Below are positions 39,020-48,540 of a stretch of 64,000 bases of DNA, piece after piece. Under the pieces are notes generated by a model. The model was not told the DNA's origin, ran no database searches, and saw only the letters and a list, made by a program, of their open reading frames with translations. This DNA comes from Reyranella sp. (GTDB lineage Bacteria > Pseudomonadota > Alphaproteobacteria > Reyranellales > Reyranellaceae): positions 1 to 64,000 of the forward strand of contig JAIEOV010000018.1 of assembly GCA_019750135.1 (NCBI GenBank), written 5' to 3'. Position numbers and translations under genes: made by a program. The first letter of the stretch is position 1; each line of letters opens with the position of its first letter.

Positions 39020-39601
39020 TCACTCCCTTCGGGATGGCAAAGCGCGCTGCAGATCATCGATATCGTCGACGTCGTCGAGGGTGTCGGCGATGCCCACCGA
39101 ATAGCCCGCCGGAATCGTGGCCAGCGTATCGGCCAGCGTCTTGGCCGTCGACCATTGCACCCCGATGAACAGGCAACGCGGCAAGGGCCGGCTGCGGCGC
39201 GCCCCGATCAGCCAGAAGCCGCCGTCGCTTGCCGGGCCGAACACCAGGTCGTGACGTCCCAACAAGGCGAAGGCCCGCGCGATGTGGTGCGGCCGCATCG
39301 CCGGGATGTCGCTGCCGACCAGCACGAGAGGTCCTGGCGGCAGCAGCCGAAACGGCCGCTTCATGCGTTGGCCGAGATCGCCTCGTCCCTGGCCGCGCAC
39401 GGTCGCCCGGCGCCGCGCCGGGTCGGGCGTGACGAACAACCAGACCGTCCAACGACGATCGCGCGACAAGGTGCGGAGCTGGCGATCGAGCGTCTGACGA
39501 TAGAAGCGCATCGCGGCCAACGGGCCGATCGCCTCCGCCAGCCGCCGCTTCACGCGTCCGAACTGCGGGGTGCGGGCGAAGATCACGAGATGACGTTTCA
39601 T
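39020..39601 (-). CDS. DUF2064/TIGR04282-type glycosyltransferase-like protein
   Basis: A 193-residue nucleotide-sugar transferase-like protein of the DUF2064 (TIGR04282) family. It begins HLVIFARTPQFGRVKRRLA and contains VLVGSDIPAMRPHHIARAF and GPASDGGFWLIGAR, as in the family. The family is named for association with arsenosugar biosynthesis genes, but no arsenic gene (arsM) is visible here. Start ATG overlaps the upstream TGA (ATGA), so it is coupled to the family-2 transferase. A fused form with TIGR04283 is found elsewhere, supporting joint function. Confidence 0.87.
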   Translation of the reverse strand: MKRHLVIFARTPQFGRVKRRLAEAIGPLAAMRFYRQTLDRQLRTLSRDRRWTVWLFVTPDPARRRATVRGQGRGDLGQRMKRPFRLLPPGPLVLVGSDIPAMRPHHIARAFALLGRHDLVFGPASDGGFWLIGARRSRPLPRCLFIGVQWSTAKTLADTLATIPAGYSVGIADTLDDVDDIDDLQRALPSRRE

Positions 39602-40275
39602 CCGTACAAGCGCCGGATGACAGTGGGCGACAGCCCGGCGAAGTAGAGCGTGAGGCAGCTGAGATTGCGCATCGGGCGAGCGATCCAGCCGTCGCGTTCG
39701 TAGCGCTCGACCGATGTGATGGCCTCAGCGTCGAGAGCTGAAAGATTGCGTCGGCCGATGCGGCGCACGAGGTCGACATCCTCCATCAGCGGCAGGGCGC
39801 GAAAGCCACCGAGTCGCTGGTAGAAGGCGCGTTCGATCAGCAGTCCCTGGTCGCCATAGGGCAAGCCGAAGGTGCGGCAACGCCAGGCCGCCAGCCTCTC
39901 GATGCGCCGGGCGCGCGGATCGGCGGAGTCGAAGCGCAGGCGGAAGTAGCCGGCTTTCCGGCCCGGCCGCGCCATGAGCTGGCGCGAAGCCGCGGCCCAC
40001 CCGGCCGACAGCCTCGTATCGGCGTGCACGAACAGGAGCCACGGCGCGCTGCCCACCGTCGTGCCCGCTGCAAGCTGTCGCCCGCGACCGGCCTCGGTTT
40101 CCACCACGATGGCGCCCGCCTGCCGCGCGATCGTCGCCGTGGCGTCGTGCGAGCCGCCGTCGCACACGCTGATCGCGAGCTTGAGGTCGTGGCCGCTGGT
40201 CAGGGAGTCGAGGGTGCGGGCGAGGGATCGGGCGGCGTTCAACGCCGGAATGACGACGTCGATGTCGGCCGTCAC
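39598..40275 (-). CDS. TIGR04283-type family 2 glycosyltransferase
   Basis: A 225-residue GT-A fold transferase. The N-terminal DVVIPALNAARSLARTLDSL and ISVCDGGSHDATATIARQAGA bind the nucleotide sugar; a DxD-like HADTR motif (LLFVHADTRLSAGW) follows and LMEDVDLVRRIGR supplies the catalytic-base region. The C-terminal end is weakly hydrophobic. GTG start overlaps the radical SAM stop (GTGA). With its partner it would transfer a sugar to an unknown acceptor. Confidence 0.9.
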   Translation of the reverse strand: MTADIDVVIPALNAARSLARTLDSLTSGHDLKLAISVCDGGSHDATATIARQAGAIVVETEAGRGRQLAAGTTVGSAPWLLFVHADTRLSAGWAAASRQLMARPGRKAGYFRLRFDSADPRARRIERLAAWRCRTFGLPYGDQGLLIERAFYQRLGGFRALPLMEDVDLVRRIGRRNLSALDAEAITSVERYERDGWIARPMRNLSCLTLYFAGLSPTVIRRLYG

Positions 40276-41210
40276 GCGCTGCAGGCCGCGCCGCCCAGAA
40301 CGCAGAATTTCGCGCAGTGCGGATGGTTGAGGCGCACGGCGCCGACGCTTTCGGCCAGGGTGTTGCCGAGCTCGAACTGCGGATCGTAGGGCAGCAGCGT
40401 GCAGGCGACGACGGCGGGGTTTTCAGCGCCCTTGCGCTTAACCACCATGCGCGCCGAGGCGCACATCACGCTGTCGGGCGATTTTTTCAGGATGCCCCAG
40501 CAGGCCGTGGTGATCTCGGGAACGTCGATCCGGGCATCCATCTCGGGAAACAACACCAGCGACACGAGGCTCGCCGCATCGATCGCCACGCCGAGTCCGG
40601 CGAACAGCCGGGCATAGCCCGCGCGCACCTCTTCCTCGGTCTCGTCGGAGAAGTGGCGTCCCGCGACATGGACGTCGAAGCCCGATTGCGCCAACCAGAC
40701 CAGGCCGTCGATGGTGGGCTTGAAGCTGCGCGCGCCGCGCTCCTTCTCGTGCAGCGCCTTGTCGTAGTGGTCGACCGAGACGCGGACGGTGAGGTTATGG
40801 CCGTAGCGCGCCAGCAGGCCAAGCAAGGCAGGCTTCATCTTGTGCATCGGCTTCATGGCGTTGGTCAGCACCATCGCCTTCAGCCCGCGCGACAGCACGT
40901 CCTCGAGCATCGCCGGCAGCTCGCGGTTCATGAACGGCTCGCCGCCGGTGAAGCCGATCAGCTTGGTGCGGTGGCCGTCGCGCTCGATCTCGTCGAGATA
41001 GGCCCGGACCTCGGCGGCCGACAGGTAGGCCAGCCGGTCGTTGCGCGGCGAGGATTCGATATAGCAGTTCTGGCAGGTGAGATTGCAGAGCGTACCGGTG
41101 TTGAACCACAGGGTTTCCAGCGACCGCAGCGTCACAAGGGCGCGCTCCTCGCCCTTGGCGGTCAGAAGCGCGTCCTGGAATTTCGTGGGATCGAGCAGAA
41201 CGGGCAGCAT
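40272..41210 (-). CDS. Radical SAM protein with C-terminal cysteine cluster
   Basis: A 312-residue radical S-adenosylmethionine protein. The [4Fe-4S]-SAM motif CxxxCxxC is Cys42, Cys46, Cys49 (CNLTCQNC), and the SAM-binding GGEP is at residues 89-92. The last 80 residues hold at least five further cysteines, ending HCAKFCVLGGAAC, compatible with an auxiliary Fe-S site as in SPASM/Twitch proteins. It does not look like ArsS. Central gene of a coupled cassette (LysE exporter 17 bp upstream, two glycosyltransferase-like genes downstream). Product unknown. Confidence 0.88.
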   Translation of the reverse strand: MLPVLLDPTKFQDALLTAKGEERALVTLRSLETLWFNTGTLCNLTCQNCYIESSPRNDRLAYLSAAEVRAYLDEIERDGHRTKLIGFTGGEPFMNRELPAMLEDVLSRGLKAMVLTNAMKPMHKMKPALLGLLARYGHNLTVRVSVDHYDKALHEKERGARSFKPTIDGLVWLAQSGFDVHVAGRHFSDETEEEVRAGYARLFAGLGVAIDAASLVSLVLFPEMDARIDVPEITTACWGILKKSPDSVMCASARMVVKRKGAENPAVVACTLLPYDPQFELGNTLAESVGAVRLNHPHCAKFCVLGGAACSA

Positions 41211-41227
41211 CGGCTCAGTATAGCGGA

Positions 41228-41923
41228 CTAGAGCCCGAGTGCGTGACCGATCTGCTTCCAAGGCAGCGGCAGCAGCGAGATCAACGCCACCACGCCGAAT
41301 CCCAGGATGACTGCGCCCGAGGCGCGGTTCAGCCACAACATGCCGAGCCCGGTGAAGCGATGGCGCAGCGAGACGGCTGCCGTGCAGATGATGGCCCACC
41401 AGGCGAGCGCGCCGGAGAATACCGCCGCTACCAGCAGCGCTGCGTCCGCAAGATTGGCGCCGACGCCTGCAAGGTTGCGGCCGGCGAAGGCCGCGCCGAA
41501 GGCCATCACGGTCAATGGATTGAACACGGTGATGAAGAAGCTCGAGCTGGCATAGTGGAAGTGCGTCGACACCTGGTGCTCGCGGTCGTCGGCCACCGGG
41601 TCGCCCATGGTGCGCGGCCGGTGACGCATGGTGATCCAGCCCATGATGATCAGGCCGATGCCGCCGATGCCCAGAAGCCACTTCTCGCGTTCGATGACGA
41701 ACTGCTCGACGATCGACAGGCCGAACGCCGCGACCGCGCCGAACACCGCATCGCCCAGCGCCGCGCCGATGCCGGTCATGTAGCCCGCCACCGCGCCGAC
41801 GGTGATAGAGCGGCGGATGCACAGCACGGCCGCCGGCCCGACCGGCACGGCGATCAGGAAGCCGATGGCCGCGCCCTCGATGGCAAGCGCGATCGGGTTG
41901 AAGTGAAAGCCCGGAACGTTCAT
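41228..41923 (-). CDS. LysE family translocator (amino-acid/metabolite exporter)
   Basis: A 231-residue inner-membrane protein with about six hydrophobic segments, beginning with the LysE/RhtB-type GFLIAVPVGPAAVLCIRRSI and including FFITVFNPLTVMAFGAAFAG. Family members export amino acids or similar small metabolites. The spacing (7 bp after pdxY, 17 bp before the radical SAM gene) suggests that it exports, or gives tolerance to, something made by this cassette; this is an inference. Confidence 0.88.
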   Translation of the reverse strand: MNVPGFHFNPIALAIEGAAIGFLIAVPVGPAAVLCIRRSITVGAVAGYMTGIGAALGDAVFGAVAAFGLSIVEQFVIEREKWLLGIGGIGLIIMGWITMRHRPRTMGDPVADDREHQVSTHFHYASSSFFITVFNPLTVMAFGAAFAGRNLAGVGANLADAALLVAAVFSGALAWWAIICTAAVSLRHRFTGLGMLWLNRASGAVILGFGVVALISLLPLPWKQIGHALGL

Positions 41924-41930
41924 CGACCGG

Positions 41931-42782
41931 CTACAGCTTTTCCGCGGTGAAGCGGCGGGACGGCGCAATCATCCGGTCCTGTGCCGCGACGAGTTGGAGT
42001 TCGCGTTCGCCCATGGCCTGGGTGGCCTCGAGCACGGCGTAGATCGACGAGGCGGCCTTGCCCAGGGCTCCAGGCACGTCGCCGCTTTCGATCCAGTGCG
42101 CCGAGAACAACGCGGCGACGGCGTCGCCTGTTCCGTTGGGCGCGACCTCGAAGCCGATGAGGGGCGTTGCGATGCGCCATGCCGCGTCGTGGCCGACCGC
42201 GACCATCTCGACCTGGTCGGCCGGCGCGTCGGCGCGGCGCAGGCTGGTGATCAGGGCGAGCTTGGGACCTTTGAGCAGCCTGCGCGTGGCGGCGAGCGCG
42301 TCGCGCATGGTCGAGACCTTGGCTCCGGTCAGATGCTCCAGCTCGAAGTGATTGGGCGTTATCAGGTCGGCCAAGGGAAGGGCGCGCTCGCGGAAGAAGG
42401 CGTCGATGCCGGGCTTCACGTAGATGCCGGTGTCGACGTCGCCCAGCACCGGATCGCAGCACCACACCGCCTTGGCGTTGGCGGCCCGCACCTTGCGCGC
42501 GGTGTCGAGCACCACATCGCCCAGCGCGGCATCGCCGACGTAGCCCGTGAGCAGCGCGTCGCAGCGCGACAACATGCCCAGGGCTTCGATGCCGGCCACG
42601 ATGTCGGCGACCTGGCCCGCAGGCGCCGTGCGGCCACGCCAGGCGCCATAGCCGGTATGGTTCGAGAATTCGACCGTGTTTACCGCCCAGACCTCGTGGC
42701 CCAATCGTTGCAAGGGAAAGGTCGCAGCCCGATTGCCCACGTAGCCGTAGGCAACATGGCTCTGAAGCGAAAGGAAGCGCAT
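41931..42782 (-). CDS. pdxY: Pyridoxal kinase PdxY
   Basis: A 283-residue ribokinase-superfamily pyridoxal kinase, salvaging pyridoxal to PLP. It opens with LSLQSHVAYGYVGN, where Ser and His contact substrate; CDPVLGDVDTGIYV and TPNHFELEHLTG are typical, and the catalytic motif GTGDAVAALF carries the Asp base. Length is typical. It is the first gene of the minus-strand cassette, divergent from the CoA lyase gene with 66 bp between starts, so PLP supply could be tied to the downstream pathway. Confidence 0.93.
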   Translation of the reverse strand: MRFLSLQSHVAYGYVGNRAATFPLQRLGHEVWAVNTVEFSNHTGYGAWRGRTAPAGQVADIVAGIEALGMLSRCDALLTGYVGDAALGDVVLDTARKVRAANAKAVWCCDPVLGDVDTGIYVKPGIDAFFRERALPLADLITPNHFELEHLTGAKVSTMRDALAATRRLLKGPKLALITSLRRADAPADQVEMVAVGHDAAWRIATPLIGFEVAPNGTGDAVAALFSAHWIESGDVPGALGKAASSIYAVLEATQAMGERELQLVAAQDRMIAPSRRFTAEKL

Positions 42783-42848
42783 GCCGCGGGCCACCTTGCC
42801 ACAAGGAGGCCCGCCATTATAGTCCGCCGCGTTTTGCAGGGAGGCTCC

Positions 42849-43730
42849 ATGTCGAAGACCGTCCGCCCGCGCCGCAGCGTGCTCTATATGCCGGGCGCCA
42901 ACACGCGCGCGCTGGAGAAGGCCAGGAGCCTGCCGGCCGATGCGCTGATCTTCGACCTCGAGGACGCGGTGGCGCCGGAAGCCAAGGAGGCTGCGCGCAC
43001 CAACGTCGTGCTGGCGGCCGAAAGCAAGGCCTACGGCAAGCGCGAGATCGTCATCCGCTGCAACGGCCTCGGCACGCCGTGGGGCGAGGCCGACATCGCC
43101 GCCATCGCCCAGTCCGGCGCCGACGCGATCCTGGTGCCCAAGGTCGAGAGTGCAGCGCAAGTGACTCACGTCGTGTCGCTGCTCGACACGGCGGGCGCGC
43201 CCAGCACCATGGCGGTGTGGGCGATGATGGAGACGCCCAAGGGCATGCTGCGCGCCGAGGAGATCGCCGGCGCCCATCCGCGGCTCGGCCTGTTCGTCAT
43301 GGGCACCAACGACCTGGTGAAGGACATGCGGGCGCGACACACGCCCATGCGCCTGCCCATGATCACCGCGCTCGGCATCGGCATGCTGGCCGCGCGCGCC
43401 TACGGGCTCGCCATCCTCGACGGCGTCTACAACGACATTCAGGACGCCGAGGGTTTCCGCGCCGTCTGCCAGCAGGGGCTGGAGATGGGCTTCGACGGCA
43501 AGACCTTGATCCATCCCAGCCAGGTCGAGCCGTGCAACGAGATCTTCGCGCCGTCGGCCGCCGAGCTCGAGATGGCGGGCAAGATCGTCGCCGCCTTCAA
43601 GACGGCGCAGGCCGAAGGGAAGGGCGTCGTCACGGTCGATGGCCGCATGATCGAGAACCTGCACGTCGAGCAGGCCGAGCGCGCGCTGGCGCTCGCGTCG
43701 GCCATCAAGGAACTGCAGGCCGCGGCATGA
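42849..43730 (+). CDS. HpcH/HpaI/CitE-like CoA ester lyase (malyl/beta-methylmalyl-CoA lyase type)
   Basis: A 293-residue CitE-like TIM-barrel lyase. RRSVLYMPGANTRALEKA, LIFDLEDAVAPEAKEAAR (metal and substrate contacts) and VMMETPKGM-like AMMETPKGMLRAEEI are family motifs; LIHPSQVEPCNEIF is typical of CoA ester lyases. It cleaves a malyl-type CoA ester to acetyl- or propionyl-CoA plus glyoxylate, or is a related lyase. Overlap (ATGA) with a double-MaoC hydratase points to the beta-methylmalyl-CoA step of the ethylmalonyl-CoA or a related pathway. Exact substrate is inferred. Confidence 0.88.
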   Translation: MSKTVRPRRSVLYMPGANTRALEKARSLPADALIFDLEDAVAPEAKEAARTNVVLAAESKAYGKREIVIRCNGLGTPWGEADIAAIAQSGADAILVPKVESAAQVTHVVSLLDTAGAPSTMAVWAMMETPKGMLRAEEIAGAHPRLGLFVMGTNDLVKDMRARHTPMRLPMITALGIGMLAARAYGLAILDGVYNDIQDAEGFRAVCQQGLEMGFDGKTLIHPSQVEPCNEIFAPSAAELEMAGKIVAAFKTAQAEGKGVVTVDGRMIENLHVEQAERALALASAIKELQAAA

Positions 43731-44782
43731 GCAAGACCAGTTCGGGAAACTTCTTCGAGGACTTCCGCGTCGGCCAGGAATTCCGTCACGCCACGCCGCG
43801 CACGCTGACGGAAGCCGACGCCGCGTTGAACGTCGGTCTCTACGGCTCGCGCTTTGCCGTGAATTCGTCGGACGAGTTCGCGCGCTCGATCGGCCTGCCT
43901 CGGGCGCCGCTCGACGACCTGCTGGTGTTCCATGTCGTGATCGGCAAGACCGTGAACGACATCTCCCTCAATGCCGTGGCCAATCTCGGCTATGCCGAGT
44001 TCCGCTGGGGCGTGCCGGTCTATCCCGGCGACACGGTGCAGGCGCGTTCCACGGTCCTGGGGTTGCGCGAAAATTCCAACAAGGCAAGCGGCGTCGTCTG
44101 GGTGCGTTCGACCGGGACCAACCAGAAGGGCGAGATGGTGCTGGACTACGTGCGCTGGGTGATGGTGCACAAGCGCGATCCGCAGGCCAACGTTGGCTCG
44201 CCGGTCGTGCCGAAGACCGCGCCGTCGGTGGCGCCGGCCGACCTGATCGTGCCTGAAGGATTGAAGCTCGGCGGCTACGACGACGTTGCGGCGGGCTCGT
44301 CGCATCGCTGGGAAGACTACGAGCCGGGCGAGCGCATCGACCATGTGAGCGGCATCACGCTCGAGGACTCCGACCACATGTTCTCGACGCGGCTCTACCA
44401 GAACACCGCGCGCGTCCATTTCGACGCCTTTGCCGGCAAGAGCACGCGCTTCGGCCGCCGGCTGGCCTATGGCGGCCACGTCATCTCGCTGGCGCGCGCG
44501 CTCTCCTTCAACGGTCTCGCCAACGGCTTCCGCCTGGCCGCGATCAACGCCGGCAGCCATGTCGGCCCGACCTTCGGCGGCGATACGACCTATGCCTGGT
44601 CGGAGGTGCTGGAGAAGGCGCCGCTGCCCGGTCGCACCGACCTTGGCGCATTGCGAATGCGTCTCATTGCGGCCAAAGACTGCCCCTGCGATTCCTTCCC
44701 GGGCAAGCAGGCCGACGGCAAGTATCACCCCGCCGTCACGCTCGATCTCGACTACTGGCTGCTGATGCCCAGGCGAGTCTGA
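43727..44782 (+). CDS. MaoC-type hydratase, probable mesaconyl-CoA hydratase
   Basis: A 351-residue protein made of two hot-dog (MaoC) halves: residues about 5-155 (NFFEDFRVGQEFRH...) and about 180-345 (RWEDYEPGERIDH...FAGKSTRFGRRLAYGGHVISLAR). Size and architecture match the mesaconyl-CoA hydratase of the ethylmalonyl-CoA pathway, which makes beta-methylmalyl-CoA for the lyase encoded just upstream. Translational coupling by ATGA supports sequential reactions. Other pathway genes (ccr, ecm, mcd) are not in the window, so the name is provisional. Confidence 0.8.
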   Translation: MSKTSSGNFFEDFRVGQEFRHATPRTLTEADAALNVGLYGSRFAVNSSDEFARSIGLPRAPLDDLLVFHVVIGKTVNDISLNAVANLGYAEFRWGVPVYPGDTVQARSTVLGLRENSNKASGVVWVRSTGTNQKGEMVLDYVRWVMVHKRDPQANVGSPVVPKTAPSVAPADLIVPEGLKLGGYDDVAAGSSHRWEDYEPGERIDHVSGITLEDSDHMFSTRLYQNTARVHFDAFAGKSTRFGRRLAYGGHVISLARALSFNGLANGFRLAAINAGSHVGPTFGGDTTYAWSEVLEKAPLPGRTDLGALRMRLIAAKDCPCDSFPGKQADGKYHPAVTLDLDYWLLMPRRV

Positions 44783-44842
44783 TCTCGCGCGTAATTCCGC
44801 TTAGAAATCCGGGGCTTAACGCGCACGTTCCAGTGACTTTCG

Positions 44843-44870
44843 TTGACTTGAAGCGGCCGGGCGCTAAAAA
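44843..44870 (+). promoter_or_regulatory. Candidate promoter of sdhCDAB
   Basis: TTGACT (44843-44848), 16-base spacer, then TAAAAA (44865-44870), 36 bp upstream of the sdhC start codon. The -35 matches at five of six positions; the -10 is weaker (TATAAT at four of six). Confidence 0.5.
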
Positions 44871-44906
44871 AGCTCAGCCGATGTCGGCAATAGGGGTTCT
44901 CGCGCG

Positions 44907-45305
44907 ATGAGCGTCGCCAATCGGCCGGTACATCGGCCGCTTTCTCCGCATTTGCAGGTCTACAAGCCGCAACTCACCTCGATGCTGTCGATCCTGCATC
45001 GCGCTACGGGCATGGCACTTTCGGTCGGGGCTCTCTATCTCGTCGTCTGGGTGGTGTTCGCCTCGGCGAGCCCTCGGACGTACGCCATGTTCCAGAGCTT
45101 CAACGTCTCGATCCTCGGTCGCATCGTTCTCGGTGGTTGGCTGTTCTGCGCCTTCTTCCATCTGTGCAACGGCATCCGGCACCTGTTCTGGGACATGGGC
45201 TACGGCTTCGAGCTCAAGGACGCCTATCGCAGCGGCTGGATCGTCGTTGGCGTGTCGCTGGCCGCCACGATCGTGTCGTGGATCGTCGGCCTCAGGCTGG
45301 CGTGA
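44907..45305 (+). CDS. sdhC: Succinate dehydrogenase cytochrome b556 subunit
   Basis: A 132-residue membrane anchor of complex II with three hydrophobic segments. The quinone-site motif SILHRATGMALS lies near residues 29-40 and a heme-ligand-type histidine is in FHLCNGIRHLFWD. Opens RPLSPHLQVYKPQLTSM, as in the alphaproteobacterial family. First gene of sdhCDAB, 10 bp before sdhD. Confidence 0.96.
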   Translation: MSVANRPVHRPLSPHLQVYKPQLTSMLSILHRATGMALSVGALYLVVWVVFASASPRTYAMFQSFNVSILGRIVLGGWLFCAFFHLCNGIRHLFWDMGYGFELKDAYRSGWIVVGVSLAATIVSWIVGLRLA

Positions 45306-45315
45306 GGAGGGGCTG

Positions 45316-45702
45316 ATGGACAGCGATCGTCGCACTCACCTCTCGCGCGCCCGCGGCCTCGGCTCGGCCAAGGAAGGCGTGCATCACTTCTGGGCCCAGC
45401 GCGTCACCGCGGTGGCGCTGATCCCGCTGGTCGTGTGGTTCGCCATCTCGCTGATCATGATGAGCGGCGCCGACTACGGCGTCGTGCGCGCCTGGATCGG
45501 CTCGCCGGTCGTCATGGTGCTGCTGGTGCTGACCATCGTCATCGGCCTGCACCACGGCCAGCTCGGCATGCAGGTCGTGGTCGAAGACTACGTCCACAAC
45601 GAGGGCATGAAGCTCGCGCTGATCGTCCTGATGCGCTTCATCGCAGTGTTTTTCGGGCTGGCCGCCATCGTGGCCATCCTGCGTATCGGTTTCGGAGGCT
45701 GA
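45316..45702 (+). CDS. sdhD: Succinate dehydrogenase hydrophobic membrane anchor
   Basis: A 128-residue second membrane subunit with three hydrophobic segments. [16 protein letters not shown] and the histidine-bearing [18 protein letters not shown], near the predicted heme and quinone sites, are conserved. It has a GAGGGGC ribosome site and is followed 2 bp later by sdhA. Confidence 0.95.
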   Translation: MDSDRRTHLSRARGLGSAKEGVHHFWAQRVTAVALIPLVVWFAISLIMMSGADYGVVRAWIGSPVVMVLLVLTIVIGLHHGQLGMQVVVEDYVHNEGMKLALIVLMRFIAVFFGLAAIVAILRIGFGG

Positions 45703-45704
45703 GC

Positions 45705-47543
45705 ATGGCCGAGGCAGGCAAGAACGAAGGCAGCAACGCGGGCAGCATCACCATCGGCGGCACGGCCTACACCGTCATCGACCACGAGTACGACGTCGTG
45801 GTGGTGGGCGCCGGCGGCTCGGGCCTGCGCGCGACCTTCGGCATGGCCAACAAGGGCTTCAAGACGGCCTGCATCACCAAGGTGTTCCCGACCCGCAGCC
45901 ACACCGTGGCGGCCCAGGGCGGCATCTCGGCGGCGCTGGGCAACATGGGGCCCGACGACTGGCGCTGGCACATGTACGACACCGTCAAGGGGTCGGACTG
46001 GCTGGGCGACCAGGACTCGATCGAGTACATGTGCCGCGACGGCATCCCGGCCATCATCGAGCTCGAACATTTCGGCGTGCCGTTCAGCCGCACGCCCGAG
46101 GGCAAGATCTATCAGCGCCCGTTCGGCGGCATGACCACTGAATACGGCAAGGGCATTGCCCATCGCACCTGCGCCGCGGCCGACCGCACCGGCCATGCCA
46201 TCCTGCACACGCTCTACCAGCAGTCGCTGCGTAACCACGCCGAGTTCTTCATCGAGTACTTCGCGCTCGACCTGATCATGGACGAGGGCGTGTGCCGCGG
46301 CGTCATGGCCTGGAACCTGGACGACGGCACCATCCATCGCTTCCGCGCCCACAAGACGGTGCTGGCGACCGGCGGCTACGGCCGCGTCTACCAGACGGCG
46401 ACCTCGGCCCACACCTGCACCGGCGACGGCGGGGCCATGGTGCTGCGCGCCGGCCTGCCGCTGCAGGACCTCGAGTTCGTGCAGTTCCATCCGACCGGCA
46501 TCTACGGCGCCGGCTGCCTGATCACCGAGGGCGTGCGCGGCGAGGGCGGCTACGTCACCAACGGCAACGGCGAGCGCTTCATGGAGCGCTATGCGCCGTC
46601 GGCCAAGGATCTCGCCAGCCGCGACGTCGTCAGCCGCTCGATGACCATCGAGATTCGCGAGGGCCGCGGCTGCGGTCCCAACAAGGACTACATCGAGCTG
46701 CACGTCGAGCATCTCGACCCGAAGGTCATCCACGAGCGCCTGCCGGGCATCGCCGAGACCGCGCGCATCTTCGCCGGCGTCGACGTCACCCGCCAGCCGA
46801 TCCCCATCCTGCCGACCTGTCACTACAACATGGGCGGCATCCCGGCGAACTATCACTGCGACGCGATGACGGTGAAGGACGGCGATCCGTTCTATGCCGT
46901 GCCCGGCCTGATGGCGCTGGGCGAAGCCGCGTCGATCGGCGTGCACGGCGCCAACCGCCTGGGCTCCAACTCGCTGCTCGAGCTGGTCGTGTTCGGCCGC
47001 TCCGCCGCCAACCGCGTCGCCGAGCAGCTGAAGCCCGGCGAGACGCACAAGCAGATCAAGAACGCCGGCGAGGAGGCGATCGCCCGCCTCGACAGGGCGC
47101 GCCATGCCAATGGCGGCACGCCGACGGCCCAGCTGCGTGCGCTGATGCAGAAGACCATGCAGAACGACTGCGCGGTGTTCCGCACCACGCAGAGCCTGAA
47201 GGACGGCTGCGCCAACATGGACAAGGTGTTCGCCGGCAAGGACGACATCCGGGTCAAGGACCGCTCGATGATCTGGAACTCCGACCTGATGGAGACCCTG
47301 GAGTTCGAGAACCTGATCCTGCAGGCGATGGGCACGATGTACTCCGCCGCCAACCGCCACGAGAGCCGCGGCGCGCACGCGCACGAGGATTTCCCCGAGC
47401 GCGACGACAAGAACTGGCTGAAGCACACGGTTGTGTGGGTCGACGAGCACACGGGGAAGACCCGCATCGACTACCGTCCGGTTAACCTGCAGCCGATGAG
47501 CAACGACGTGCAGTCGTTCCCGCCAAAAGCGCGCGTGTACTGA
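45705..47543 (+). CDS. sdhA: Succinate dehydrogenase flavoprotein subunit
   Basis: A 612-residue flavoprotein that oxidises succinate to fumarate. The FAD Rossmann motif [12 protein letters not shown] is near residues 31-42, the covalently flavinylated His is in [10 protein letters not shown], and catalytic segments [17 protein letters not shown] and [10 protein letters not shown] are intact. The C-terminus ETGK-like [12 protein letters not shown] is typical. Third gene of the operon. Confidence 0.98.
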   Translation: MAEAGKNEGSNAGSITIGGTAYTVIDHEYDVVVVGAGGSGLRATFGMANKGFKTACITKVFPTRSHTVAAQGGISAALGNMGPDDWRWHMYDTVKGSDWLGDQDSIEYMCRDGIPAIIELEHFGVPFSRTPEGKIYQRPFGGMTTEYGKGIAHRTCAAADRTGHAILHTLYQQSLRNHAEFFIEYFALDLIMDEGVCRGVMAWNLDDGTIHRFRAHKTVLATGGYGRVYQTATSAHTCTGDGGAMVLRAGLPLQDLEFVQFHPTGIYGAGCLITEGVRGEGGYVTNGNGERFMERYAPSAKDLASRDVVSRSMTIEIREGRGCGPNKDYIELHVEHLDPKVIHERLPGIAETARIFAGVDVTRQPIPILPTCHYNMGGIPANYHCDAMTVKDGDPFYAVPGLMALGEAASIGVHGANRLGSNSLLELVVFGRSAANRVAEQLKPGETHKQIKNAGEEAIARLDRARHANGGTPTAQLRALMQKTMQNDCAVFRTTQSLKDGCANMDKVFAGKDDIRVKDRSMIWNSDLMETLEFENLILQAMGTMYSAANRHESRGAHAHEDFPERDDKNWLKHTVVWVDEHTGKTRIDYRPVNLQPMSNDVQSFPPKARVY

Positions 47544-47558
47544 GTTCGAGAGGAAGCG

Positions 47559-48338
47559 ATGGCTGAGTTCACCCTGCCCGCCAATTCCAAGATCGGCACG
47601 GGCGAGACCTACAAGGCGCCCGGCGGCGCGAAGAACATCAAGACGTTCAAGGTCTATCGCTGGACGCCGGACGACGGCAAGAACCCGTCGATCGACACTT
47701 ACGAAGTCGACATGGACACCTGCGGTCCGATGGTTCTCGACGCACTGATCAAGATCAAGAACGAGATGGACAGCTCGCTCACCTTCCGGCGCTCGTGCCG
47801 CGAGGGCGTGTGCGGATCGTGCGCGATGAACATCGACGGCACGAACACACTGGCCTGCACCAAGTACATTTCCGACGTGAAGGGCGACATCAAGATCTAC
47901 CCGCTGCCGCACATGCCGGTGGTGCGCGACCTGGTGCCCGACCTCAACGTGCCCTATGCCCAGCTCACCTCGATCGAGCCGTGGCTCAAGACCTCGACCC
48001 AGCCGCCGACGCGCGAGCGCCTGCAGTCGCCCGAGGAGCGCGCCAAGCTCGACGGCCTGTGGGAGTGCATCCTGTGCTTCTGCTGCTCGACCTCGTGCCC
48101 GTCCTACTGGTGGAACGGCGAGCGCTATCTCGGCCCGGCGATCCTGCTGCAGGCCTATCGCTGGCTGGCCGACAGCCGCGACGAGGCCAAGGGCGAGCGG
48201 CTCGACCAGCTGGAAGATCCGTTCCGGCTGTATCGCTGCCACACCATCATGAACTGCACCAAGACGTGCCCCAAGCACTTGAACCCGGCGAAGGCGATCG
48301 CCGAGATCAAGAAGATGATGGTCGAGCGGACGATTTGA
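47559..48338 (+). CDS. sdhB: Succinate dehydrogenase iron-sulfur subunit
   Basis: A 259-residue subunit with three Fe-S clusters: the [2Fe-2S] set [15 protein letters not shown]...C, the [4Fe-4S] set [11 protein letters not shown] and the [3Fe-4S]-type set [17 protein letters not shown]. It relays electrons from SdhA to quinone in the membrane anchor. Last gene of the operon, 15 bp after sdhA. No T-rich terminator is visible downstream. Confidence 0.98.
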   Translation: MAEFTLPANSKIGTGETYKAPGGAKNIKTFKVYRWTPDDGKNPSIDTYEVDMDTCGPMVLDALIKIKNEMDSSLTFRRSCREGVCGSCAMNIDGTNTLACTKYISDVKGDIKIYPLPHMPVVRDLVPDLNVPYAQLTSIEPWLKTSTQPPTRERLQSPEERAKLDGLWECILCFCCSTSCPSYWWNGERYLGPAILLQAYRWLADSRDEAKGERLDQLEDPFRLYRCHTIMNCTKTCPKHLNPAKAIAEIKKMMVERTI

Positions 48339-48387
48339 TCGTCTAGGCGGTGCGGCAGTAGAATTCGGCTAGATTGGCTGAATTCTC

Positions 48388-48540
48388 ATGGCCCAGATCG
48401 TCGATCTTCAAGAAGCGGAAACCCAGCTGTCGTCGCCAGAAGCAACGACGCCAGCCGCCAAATGCCCTTCAAATTACCTATATGGCGGATGACTTCGATG
48501 GACCGCTGCCACCCGAACTCTTGAAGCGGAGGGATCTGTT
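48388..48540 (+). pseudogene. Relic of a Phd/VapB-type antitoxin gene
   Basis: From an ATG at 48388 the translation begins MAQIVDLQEAETQLSS, matching the N-terminus of Phd/YefM/VapB antitoxins (typically ...NxHEAKTxLS). A second frame from 48482 reads MADDFDGPLPPELL, matching their C-terminal MADDFDAPLPDE-type segment. The two pieces are only 94 bp apart and in different frames, so most of the middle is gone, and family D repeat sequence follows immediately. No toxin gene is beside it. I infer a decayed toxin-antitoxin locus. Confidence 0.6.

Noticed and set aside
39598..41210. Calling the radical SAM/TIGR04283/TIGR04282 genes an arsenosugar pathway
   Set aside because: No arsM, and the radical SAM protein lacks the look of ArsS; family names alone are not enough.
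45588..48278. An 896-codon minus-strand open frame across sdhA-sdhB
   Set aside because: Antisense shadow: composition is low-complexity Ala/His/Val/Asp and the + strand encodes intact SdhA and SdhB.
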